DNA of 64,000 nucleotides, from positions 10,512,382-10,576,381 of the forward strand of contig CM049317.1 in the NCBI GenBank assembly GCA_026874595.1. The letters run 5' to 3'. This stretch comes from Sipunculus nudus. Taxonomy: Eukaryota; Annelida; Sipuncula; Golfingiida; Sipunculidae. The position numbers and the translations under genes are program-made. Below the pieces are notes generated by a model, which was not told where the DNA came from, ran no database searches, and saw only the letters and a program-made list of their open reading frames with translations. Position 1 is the stretch's first letter. The number at the start of each line of letters is the position of its first letter. This document shows, in pieces, positions 61,201 to 64,000 of the stretch.

Positions 61201-61657
61201 GGTACGAAACTGACACAACAGGTGCCTGTATACAAGTAAACCTATAATATGTATTATGTACTTTTATAACTACATAATAATTTTGTGTTTCCACTCACAA
61301 ATCGTATTCTCATAATTTTACATATACAAAAATATTAAAAAGTTATAAAATAATGACAATTGGGCACTAACGCGTTTAATTTTTTTAAAAATCTGATCAC
61401 TCAGAAAATCTAAGTAAATATGTCTAATATTTGAACAATTTAAAATAAAATGTATGATGCACAGCACTTTGTGCTTTTGCTCGGATATGACATAAAAATA
61501 CCGTAAAGACTTGAATAATAACATAGAGACTGTAAAAGATAACGTAAAGACTTAAAAAGATATCGTTAAGAATTAAAAGATACCGTAAAGACTTACGAGC
61601 GGCTGCTCTTTGCCTGAGCAGGACGTAAGCCAGTAGCAGAGCTATAGCTAACCGCAT
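26642..61657 (-). CDS. Giant secreted multi-EGF / F5-8C / C-type lectin protein, 39 coding exons
   Basis: Likely a secreted recognition or adhesion protein; the ligand is unknown. Thirty-nine exons, from the ATG at 61657 to the stop at 26642-26644, join in phase to 5790 nt (1929 aa). Layout: signal peptide 1-20; EGF 21-67; fucolectin-type F5/8C 68-214; EGF 215-259; second F5/8C 260-405; thirty EGF-like modules 406-1783; C-type lectin domain 1784-1929. Each F5/8C and the lectin domain is split over two exons. Each EGF is one exon of 135-144 nt. All junctions are phase 1. The modules have eight cysteines (CxxGxxGxxC...CG.C..G.C....G.C..GC..G..G..C), as in MEGF10, Draper and SCARF receptors. No transmembrane segment or GPI signal is seen, so secretion is inferred. 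One gene rather than several is supported by unbroken phase and a single promoter. Three introns start with GC. Confidence 0.85.
27358..27443. repeat. Perfect 43-bp tandem duplication
   Basis: CCAATCAGTAGCTTTTAAAT...TTTAAGCACGTGACAA occurs twice head to tail. Each copy holds a CCAAT and a CACGTG. It is in the intron that splits the C-type lectin domain. Confidence 0.95.
27830..28015 (-). repeat. Degenerate copy of the minisatellite-bearing dispersed element
   Basis: Runs of GGACTCGGACTC-type sequence, then GTGACTTCTGGATTCGTCCTTGGA. These resemble the reverse complement of the 3' flank of the big minisatellite (GAGTCCAAGTAATCCGGAAGCCAGAA near 53290-53315, written here only as a partial match). 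Confidence 0.5.
28237..28416 (-). CDS. Lectin gene exon 38, first half of C-type lectin domain
   Basis: CPDPSWEVLGSKCYYFIADY...MAECNKKGAYLARVENENER. Long-form C-type lectin fold with the extra N-terminal Cys pair. The acceptor is tttttaag and the donor gtaaga. Confidence 0.85.
28857..28994 (-). CDS. Lectin gene exon 37, EGF-like module 32
   Basis: CPSGKWGDNCNSNCNSNCVG...CSNGCADGFKGARC. Last EGF module before the lectin domain. Donor gtgggt. Confidence 0.87.
28994..29452. other. Intron, nothing recognised
   Basis: AT-rich sequence between lectin gene exons 37 and 36. No repeat or gene is recognised. Confidence 0.5.
29453..29590 (-). CDS. Lectin gene exon 36, EGF-like module 31
   Basis: CAAGKWGANCGSNCPTNCKS...CNNGCNPGYTGDTC. 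Donor gtgagt. Confidence 0.87.
29591..30895. other. Intron of 1.3 kb, no gene recognised
   Basis: Between lectin gene exons 36 and 35. A 148-codon minus-strand open frame (29676-30122) has a composition like AT-rich non-coding DNA and no family features. The part 30650-30850 is GC-richer than its surroundings and may be an old repeat. Confidence 0.4.
30896..31033 (-). CDS. Lectin gene exon 35, EGF-like module 30
   Basis: CADGKYGQDCASTCGGCTGG...CSSGCLDGYSGSKC. The donor GTGCCC|gtaggt keeps phase 1. A nearby gtgtaa would not. Confidence 0.84.
31512..31655 (-). CDS. Lectin gene exon 34, EGF-like module 29
   Basis: CPAGKWGAGCANNCGNCASG...CPGKCAPGYKGTNC. The acceptor tttttaag at 31656 is chosen because it keeps phase. 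It makes this exon 144 nt, two codons longer than most. The AG six bases later breaks the frame. Confidence 0.82.
32393..32527 (-). CDS. Lectin gene exon 33, EGF-like module 28
   Basis: CPGGTWGVGCSQTCGACAGG...CPPGGCTGTFSGDKC. The donor gtaatc is weak. Confidence 0.85.
32560..32790. repeat. Degenerate tandem repeat (about 36 bp)
   Basis: Variants of TGAACAGGCTGCACAATCT plus AAGATTAT recur about six times. It is in the intron between lectin gene exons 33 and 32. Confidence 0.65.
33546..33683 (-). CDS. Lectin gene exon 32, EGF-like module 27
   Basis: CAAGKYGDGCSQTCGECAGG...CPAGGCKAGYTGSKC. Donor gtaagt. Confidence 0.87.
33990..34240 (+). repeat. Dispersed repeat, copy in direct orientation
   Basis: It shares TCTTAGCTGGATAATAAAAT and GAAAAAGTAT.T.ATAATGGTAATGCT with the inverted copy at 37800-37990. 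Both are in introns of block 3. Confidence 0.65.
34289..34426 (-). CDS. Lectin gene exon 31, EGF-like module 26 (block 3, position 5)
   Basis: CSAGTYGADCSSTCGNCKSG...CPAGCEAGYTGSTCKT. The ending matches exon 26. Confidence 0.87.
34484..34544. repeat. Perfect 13-bp inverted repeat
   Basis: TCTCGAAATATTT at 34484-34496 and AAATATTTCGAGA at 34532-34544, with a 35-bp spacer. More CGAAAT/ATTTCG copies flank it. Confidence 0.8.
34944..35081 (-). CDS. Lectin gene exon 30, EGF-like module 25 (block 3, position 4)
   Basis: CTAGTWGVGCASTCGNCKSG...CPSGCAAGFSGSQC. Its N-terminal half matches position 4 of the other blocks, but its C-terminal half looks like position 1. Gene conversion is possible. Confidence 0.87.
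35459..35596 (-). CDS. Lectin gene exon 29, EGF-like module 24 (block 3, position 3)
   Basis: CSSGFYGANCASACGKCAGG...CPAGGCQAGYTGTKCDT. Confidence 0.87.
36149..36286 (-). CDS. Lectin gene exon 28, EGF-like module 23 (block 3, position 2; GC donor)
   Basis: CSAGFWGDNCGSACGQCAAG, VCNVVDGSCPAGGCLAGFSG. The donor is CACAG|gcaagt. Confidence 0.87.
37478..37615 (-). CDS. Lectin gene exon 27, EGF-like module 22 (block 3, position 1)
   Basis: CSAGTWGAGCVNTCGNCKNG...CPAGCAAGYTGVQC. Donor gtatcg. Confidence 0.87.
37719..37782. repeat. Compound (TA)n(GT)n microsatellite
   Basis: About 21 TA units followed by 11 GT units. Intronic. Confidence 0.96.
37800..37990 (-). repeat. Dispersed repeat, inverted copy
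   Basis: Reverse-complement match to 33990-34240. A (TA)n(GT)n microsatellite at 37719-37782 lies at its edge. Confidence 0.65.
38369..38506 (-). CDS. Lectin gene exon 26, EGF-like module 21 (block 2, position 5)
   Basis: CSAGFYGVNCASTCGNCKNG...CPSGCADGFSGSTC. Closest to exon 21. Confidence 0.87.
38908..39045 (-). CDS. Lectin gene exon 25, EGF-like module 20 (block 2, position 4; GC donor)
   Basis: CTAGTWGFGCASTCGSCAGG...RTTDGQCTGGCAAGFTGVLC. The donor is CACAG|gcaagt, the optimal GC-type donor. Confidence 0.87.
40009..40146 (-). CDS. Lectin gene exon 24, EGF-like module 19 (block 2, position 3)
   Basis: CSSGFYGANCASPCGQCAGG...CPAGGCLAGYIGTKCDT. Closest to exon 29. Confidence 0.87.
40783..40920 (-). 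CDS. Lectin gene exon 23, EGF-like module 18 (block 2, position 2)
   Basis: CSAGFWGESCASACGQCASG, SCNIVDGSCPGGVCLAGFTG. Closest to exon 28. Confidence 0.87.
41586..41723 (-). CDS. Lectin gene exon 22, EGF-like module 17 (block 2, position 1)
   Basis: CSAGTWGAGCVNTCGNCKSG...CPAGCAPGYTGVQC. Closest to exon 27. Confidence 0.87.
42618..42755 (-). CDS. Lectin gene exon 21, EGF-like module 16 (block 1, position 5)
   Basis: CSAGFYGVNCVNRCGNCKNG...CPSGCADGYFGPTC. The 'GFYGVNC' start marks position 5. Confidence 0.87.
43228..43365 (-). CDS. Lectin gene exon 20, EGF-like module 15 (block 1, position 4)
   Basis: CTGGTWGVGCASTCGNCAHG...QTTDGICTGGCSAGYSGALC. The 'TTDG.CTGGC' signature marks position 4. 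Confidence 0.87.
43952..44089 (-). CDS. Lectin gene exon 19, EGF-like module 14 (block 1, position 3)
   Basis: CTSGFYGSNCASACGKCAGG...CPAGGCLAGYTGSKCDT. The 'GGCLAGY.G.KCDT' ending marks position 3. Confidence 0.87.
44160..45021. other. Intron, nothing recognised
   Basis: Between lectin gene exons 19 and 18. It contains an uncharacteristic 96-codon plus-strand open frame (44586-44876) with no family features. Confidence 0.4.
45022..45159 (-). CDS. Lectin gene exon 18, EGF-like module 13 (block 1, position 2)
   Basis: CSAGLYGDNCASTCGNCLSG, ACNIVTGSCAGGLCQAGFSG. The 'CNIV.GSC' signature marks position 2. Confidence 0.87.
45565..45699 (-). CDS. Lectin gene exon 17, EGF-like module 12 (block 1, position 1)
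   Basis: CTAGTWGVGCSNVCGNCKGA...CPSGCNPGYTGTAC. First exon of the first five-exon block. Confidence 0.87.
46297..46434 (-). CDS. Lectin gene exon 16, EGF-like module 11
   Basis: CQTGFWGSGCSSACGKCAGG...CPSGCQAGYTGSTC. The intron before it is only 244 bp, the shortest of the array. Confidence 0.87.
46679..46816 (-). CDS. Lectin gene exon 15, EGF-like module 10 (GC donor)
   Basis: CVGGTWGIGCASTCGFCNGG...CPGGCAPGYSGATC. Phase requires the exon to end at ACAG followed by gcgagt, a GC-type donor. Confidence 0.85.
47530..47667 (-). CDS. Lectin gene exon 14, EGF-like module 9
   Basis: CSFGTWGTGCASKCGSCAGG...CTGGCAAGYTGSLC. Donor gtaggt. Confidence 0.87.
47925..48150. mobile_element. Microsatellite-bearing non-autonomous element with terminal palindrome
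   Basis: It begins with ATAGTCGCCAG and carries GACAAACAGACAAACAAACA-type tetranucleotide repeats (48069-48101). It ends in a perfect 12-bp stem (TATAGTCGCCAG / CTGGCGACTATA, 48117-48147, 7-base loop). This layout resembles the pearl/CvA-type (Helentron-related) elements known from bivalves. That assignment is inference. Confidence 0.5.
48660..48797 (-). CDS. Lectin gene exon 13, EGF-like module 8
   Basis: CLSGTWGQNCGFQCGKCESG...CQAGYQGTYC. Donor gtgagt. Confidence 0.87.
48800..49658. other. Intron, nothing recognised
   Basis: Between lectin gene exons 13 and 12. AT-rich, with no repeat or coding signal recognised. Confidence 0.5.
49659..49796 (-). CDS. Lectin gene exon 12, EGF-like module 7
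   Basis: CSAGFWGVGCSQTCGKCAGG...CLTGCAAGYRGFQC. Donor gtgagt. Confidence 0.87.
49872..50275. mobile_element. Diverged TIR (MITE-like) element
   Basis: The right end GTGAATAGGTCCCTTTAA and internal GACCCAGCAAAACTAT...GGCACAC match the family at 21592-22044. The left boundary is approximate. Confidence 0.5.
50575..50635. repeat. Low-complexity (AAT/ATC)-rich tract
   Basis: TAATAATAATGATAATAATA followed by ATCATCATCATAAT. Intronic. Confidence 0.85.
50805..50939 (-). CDS. Lectin gene exon 11, EGF-like module 6
   Basis: CPVGFYGAGCTKTCGKC...CLNGYSGTYC. A partial copy of its 5' end lies just upstream at 50966-51002. Confidence 0.86.
50966..51002 (-). pseudogene. Partial duplicate of the 5' end of lectin gene exon 11
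   Basis: Reads CPAGFY, then IAGC, beside an AG acceptor, almost identical to the start of exon 11 (CPVGFYGAGC) 60 bases downstream in transcription. The similarity ends after about 35 bases, so this is not a functional module. Confidence 0.7.
51335..51469 (-). CDS. Lectin gene exon 10, EGF-like module 5
   Basis: CAAGTFGAGCTFTCKCADGA...GGCAAGFSGTNC. Donor gtcaga. Confidence 0.86.
51722..53250. repeat. 33-bp minisatellite, about 46 copies, with higher-order structure
   Basis: The unit begins TATCCTAGTCCAAGTCCGAG and continues ATCAGGCTACTCG. Main variants: A (GAGATCAGG, 33 bp), B (GAGTCCAGG, 33 bp), C (GAGTCCGG, 32 bp), A' (AGTTCAAG) and D (AGACCAAG). It lies in the intron between lectin gene exons 10 and 9. 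The plus strand reads as a YPSPSPRSG-type repeat for a while, but the 32-bp units break the frame. Confidence 0.97.
53480..53665. repeat. Degenerate relative of the 33-bp minisatellite
   Basis: GGACTCGAGATGCACTCGG, GAGTCCAAGTCCGAGTCCCC and GTGTCCCGACTCGGGTC recall the minisatellite unit without its regular period. Confidence 0.6.
53758..53895 (-). CDS. Lectin gene exon 9, EGF-like module 4
   Basis: CSAGTYGSSCLSKCHCADGA...NTCAPGYSGTSC. The donor is gtgcgt. A 1.5-kb minisatellite fills the next intron. Confidence 0.86.
53995..54180 (-). mobile_element. tRNA-derived SINE
   Basis: On the minus strand, box A-like GATAGCCGAGGGGTAAAACG and box B GGGTTCGATCCCCGG are followed by an unrelated body (GGCCATAGGTTTTCTCCGGG, TTCCTCCACCCG). 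This is the usual head-plus-body layout of a SINE. It is intronic, in the same orientation as the lectin gene. Confidence 0.75.
54535..54672 (-). CDS. Lectin gene exon 8, EGF-like module 3
   Basis: CADGLWGMGCANKCGNC...GYCTGGCKPGYSYPFC. First of the uninterrupted 30-module run. Confidence 0.87.
54945..55035 (-). mobile_element. tRNA-like SINE head
   Basis: On the minus strand, AAAGCTCAGTAGTAAAGAC (box A) and GGGTCCGATCTCCG (box B) are spaced as in tRNA-derived SINEs. The acceptor stem does not pair, so it is not a tRNA gene. Confidence 0.55.
55591..55821 (-). CDS. Lectin gene exon 7, second half of F5/8C domain 2
   Basis: ERLNNFDVRVGNNKTFQNNA...GRYLSIQINDRAEYLTMCEVEVDG. The pyrimidine tract before its acceptor contains a (CT)22 microsatellite. 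Confidence 0.9.
55844..55887. repeat. (GA)22 microsatellite in a splice acceptor tract
   Basis: It reads (CT)n in the sense of the lectin gene and ends about 22 bases before the acceptor of exon 7 (55822). Confidence 0.96.
56048..56107. repeat. (TA)n microsatellite
   Basis: About 30 TA units, between the two exons of F5/8C domain 2. Confidence 0.97.
56380..56586 (-). CDS. Lectin gene exon 6, first half of F5/8C domain 2
   Basis: NVLLGKQAYQSSNYSNAVAN, RAIDG...HSCSHTNQDDRAWWYVDIG...VHIQNR: canonical FTP start (G+.A.QSS.Y....A..AIDG). Confidence 0.9.
56835..57452. mobile_element. Foldback-type TIR element with tandem-repeat arms
   Basis: The left end TTAAGGTGCTTTTCCATATG is followed by a run of CGTAGTCCGTATC-like repeats. 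The right end is the inverse (...GATACGGACTACGCATTTAT, GGAAAACCACCTTTA). The arms are over 60 bp. The interior has no intact transposase. It is in the intron between lectin gene exons 6 and 5. Confidence 0.7.
57453..58181. other. Intron, nothing recognised
   Basis: AT-rich, with no repeat or gene recognised. Confidence 0.5.
58182..58311. repeat. Inverted (AAT)n / (ATT)n microsatellite pair
   Basis: About 16 AAT units (58182-58231), a short spacer, then about 20 ATT units (58242-58311). The two arms can pair into a stem of nearly 50 bp. It lies about 30 bases downstream of the 5' splice site of lectin gene exon 5. Confidence 0.95.
58342..58476 (-). CDS. Lectin gene exon 5, EGF-like module 2
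   Basis: CPVGKFGPNCAWECHC...CMSGCVDGWTGADC. It separates the two F5/8C domains. A long ATT/AAT hairpin starts about 30 bases into the following intron. Confidence 0.87.
59074..59295 (-). CDS. Lectin gene exon 4, second half of F5/8C domain 1
   Basis: DRLAKVMVRVGDNEDYTQNA...GRYVSVQLVG...YLTMCEVMIRGY, the standard FTP ending. Confidence 0.88.
59296..60183. other. Intron splitting F5/8C domain 1, nothing recognised
   Basis: No repeat or gene is recognised in this 0.9 kb. Confidence 0.5.
60184..60402 (-). CDS. Lectin gene exon 3, first half of F5/8C domain 1
   Basis: NIGQGKNATQVS...ANNALVGD...CAHADLASDPWWKVDLGDEY, IIYDIRILNR: the fucolectin/tachylectin-4/pentraxin (FTP) form of the F5/8C fold. 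Confidence 0.88.
60784..60924 (-). CDS. Lectin gene exon 2, EGF-like module 1
   Basis: CVDGKFGESCRYDCHCKETS...CALGWIGPGC, eight Cys. The donor gttagt is slightly weak. Confidence 0.85.
60925..61596. other. Intron, mostly unremarkable
   Basis: Short TAAAGACTT/TAAAAGATA repeats near 61500-61590 just downstream of the exon 1 donor. Nothing else is seen. Confidence 0.5.
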
Positions 61658-61670
61658 CTCTCAAGTGGTC
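61597..61670 (-). CDS. Lectin gene coding exon 1 (signal peptide)
   Basis: Thirteen bases of 5' UTR, then ATG at 61657. Encodes MRLAIALLLAYVLLRQRAAA, a short Arg, a hydrophobic core and small residues near the cleavage site. Donor gtaagt, phase 1. Confidence 0.82.
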
Positions 61671-62271
61671 CTGAAATATATATATATATTGTCAAAAATG
61701 AGATCGTATTGAATAAAATATATATTCTATATATTCAAATATTAAAATACTGAAGCAGTACAAAAGTATTCAAATACCATTTTTTTGCAAATCGCAAGTT
61801 ATATATATAGTGTTAAGGAATGTGAATTGCTAACGGTCTCCGATTCAATTCGGTCATCGATAATTGCCTTTCGATTTGATTCTCCATTCAATAAGATATT
61901 CCTTTGGAGAATCCATTTAATAAAACGTTATTTCCAAGAAGATACTTAGATAATCATTATAACATACCTAAACATTAAATAAACCGAATAATATTTAAAT
62001 CATCTCATCTTTTTTTTGTGATTTCTAATGAAGGATATAGATACAATTGTAAGGAGACTTTTCAGCGAATGACGAAAATTCGAATATATAATTTTTTGTA
62101 TTTTTATTATAATAATAATTTCAATGCAAATAATGAAATAACAGCTCTCTGTCACCAACATTCAAAGATAATCATAAATATTGTTAAGTAATATTAGCTT
62201 GGTTATAATTCATTCGAATAAATGGAAGCATCGACTAGAAAATTAACATTATCTTTACTGTAGTGACTCAC

Positions 62272-62381
62272 CTCTTTTTCTTCCTCCCTTCTGCAAGATG
62301 ATAAGTTTTTTTCCTTTGACCACTTACAATAAACAGCCAAACAAGCCGAGCTCTCTGATATTAAGAGGATTTCTGAAATCA
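62272..62381 (-). other. Non-coding 5' UTR exon of the lectin gene
   Basis: It runs from about 30 bases below the TATA box to AAAAAGAG|gtgagt. A matching acceptor tttcag ends at 61671, giving a 600-bp 5' UTR intron. The 5' end is an estimate. Confidence 0.55.
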
Positions 62382-62403
62382 AGGAAACGTTTGTCGGAAA
62401 CCG

Positions 62404-62412
62404 CCTTTTATA
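62404..62412 (-). promoter_or_regulatory. TATA box of the lectin gene
   Basis: On the minus strand GTATAAAAGGCGG. It predicts a start of transcription near 62381, just before a non-coding exon with a clean donor at 62271. A reversed CCAAT motif lies about 50 bases upstream (near 62458-62462). This suggests a regulated, tissue-specific promoter rather than a housekeeping one. Confidence 0.65.
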
Positions 62413-62469
62413 CTTCCCTAAAGTATCGACTTCCTACGCGTGCCTCCGCCATACCAACCAATTATATTA

Positions 62470-64000
62470 AATCTCCCACATAAAAATTCACACCAGGTGA
62501 TCGGTGGAACGCTTTGTACGGCATAATAATTAACTATACGGTATTGGAGATCAGCCGCTACACGGGTTATCCGATAAAAATCAATTTGTTGGCCGTTAGC
62601 TTAGAACGTTATACGTGACGCCTGCACAGGGTCATGATAGGTCATACAAACCCAGCTGTTCATAATGAGGTAGCTCATTTGCATATTCAAGGTTAAATAT
62701 ATGCATGCCGTTACTGTCCATGTGAGAATATGTAAGTCTATATCAACTCTAAAACGGGTTGCGTTTAAGTGCAAATGAATTTATGAACCTTATGTAACGA
62801 CATATTGTCCCATGGTGGGGTAAAAAGTCGAAAAAATCGAAAGACAACTGTCTGTCTGTAAATTATTTAGAACACTACACGTACATTCCAACTCCTGGCC
62901 GTCTTTGTGTTCAAGAATAAATCCGAAGAGATTTATATACAGCCTAATGACATATTAATAATTTTGAAAATGGTCGATGTCTTCATAATTCAGTCTATGC
63001 TCGTAGTGTTGAACAGAGTTGTTTCCGAAAAAAGCGGAAGAGCCAGTTCGAAAAACATTTATGGGATACCTCGGATCTTAGTTTTGGTCATTGTTAATCG
63101 CAGAGATTCGGAAAAATTTCATCGCTCCGGAAATAAAACTGAAACCCCACTTTTTTAAATCGCCGTATATAGATTTCAAGTCGTCAATTTTGATTCTTTA
63201 TCTGGACATCTCCTACTCATTAACCGCCACATTTTGCTAACTGTGAACACAAGTTTGTTGTGGATAAATTCCTTTAAAAGCTTCGTATTATAGAAGTGAA
63301 TATCAGATATGTCAATCAGTAATTTTATAATAAATGCAAAATTTGATTTTTACTGGTTTTTGGAATCTTCCCAGATATATAATGGATGTGCTCCTGCACT
63401 GGTAGCAATTTTTGGTAAGCTGGTTTTATTATTAAAGAGTGATTGAGTACATCCAATCAGCGGCTCTCGACTGAGACTGCTTTCCATATTACAACTGACC
63501 TTTATTGTCTCAAATGGGTCTGAAATGTTGTTACATTTGAATTGATTTATCTAGTTTTTAAATAATTATATTGCCAATAATGGTGAAAGTTAATTCCATT
63601 CTTTCCGTTGTCGTAACATAAGTTCACGCCTCCATGTTCACTAGAACTTTCTTTTAGAAAATCTTCATCAACGAGTGTTGAGATTAATTTGTTCATGTAT
63701 GAGTGTTTGGTTAAGTTTTTGTTTGTGCTGATTTTTTTTTTTGATATATATATATATTACTGATTCGGTTTTTGTTGATTTGATTTGAGATGTTAGGATA
63801 GTTTGACTCGGATTAGTTTGTTCGTGGGTCTTGGGTGGGTCAGGTTTGTGTCTTTGCAGATGCTTACTGCCTTTGTTTTTTGTGTGTTTTTTTTCCCATG
63901 CATGTGTGATGGGATTGGTTTGTACTGGTTGATTCCCAGATGTTTGTCTGGCCGGTTTTATTCGTTTTTGTTTGCACACGTTTGCTGTGTTTAAACCAAG
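62470..64000. other. Upstream flank of the lectin gene, no gene seen
   Basis: Short open frames only. The last 350 bases (about 63640-64000) are strongly G/T-rich on the plus strand. They give a spurious 103-codon Lys/Thr/Gln-rich frame on the minus strand. Confidence 0.5.

Noticed and set aside
63668-63979. 103-codon minus-strand open frame
   Set aside because: It is the complement of a G/T-rich low-complexity tract. The composition is Lys/Thr/Gln-biased with no domain.

Overview
This is eukaryotic nuclear DNA, AT-rich and intron-rich, with many dispersed repeats. The gene content (duplicated long-chain acyl-CoA dehydrogenase genes and a giant secreted EGF/F5-8C/C-type-lectin protein) and the repeats (tRNA-derived SINEs, small TIR elements, microsatellite-seeded elements) suggest a lophotrochozoan invertebrate, most likely a bivalve or other mollusc. 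The species cannot be told from the window. No prokaryotic genes, rRNA genes, intact tRNA genes or CRISPR arrays were seen.

Region 1 (1-7347, minus strand): five exons of an ACADL-type acyl-CoA dehydrogenase gene, cut by the left window edge. The exon order is 7274-7347, 6260-6427, 2772-2802, 2307-2413, 870-1034. Region 2 (about 7348-8453): the interval between two head-to-head start codons. The homology of the two genes extends into their 5' UTRs, so the pair is an inverted duplication. Region 3 (8454-20002, plus strand): the complete second ACADL gene, nine coding exons giving 438 aa with a mitochondrial presequence and both acyl-CoA dehydrogenase signatures. Its introns hold a probable solo LTR, minisatellites and SINE pieces. 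Both products should act in mitochondrial fatty-acid beta-oxidation.

Region 4 (20003-26641): convergent intergenic DNA with a polyA signal, a TIR element, a small hairpin and the 3' end of a LINE.

Region 5 (26642-about 62412, minus strand): one giant gene with a TATA promoter, a non-coding 5' exon and 39 coding exons that join in phase to 1929 aa. The layout is signal peptide, EGF, F5/8C (fucolectin-like), EGF, F5/8C, 30 consecutive EGF-like modules, C-type lectin domain. Every EGF module is a single phase 1-1 exon. Fifteen of them (exons 17-31) form three copies of a five-exon block, which shows the array grew by segmental duplication. Three introns start with GC instead of GT. The protein looks like a secreted lectin or recognition molecule, but the usual sugar-binding residues of both lectin folds are altered. 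A 1.5-kb minisatellite with higher-order structure, a foldback element, SINEs and long microsatellites lie in its introns. Region 6 (62413-64000): upstream flank with no gene seen.

Exon boundaries were read by eye from splice consensus, reading phase and protein homology. Family assignments rest on recognised motifs and remembered family sequences, not on a search.
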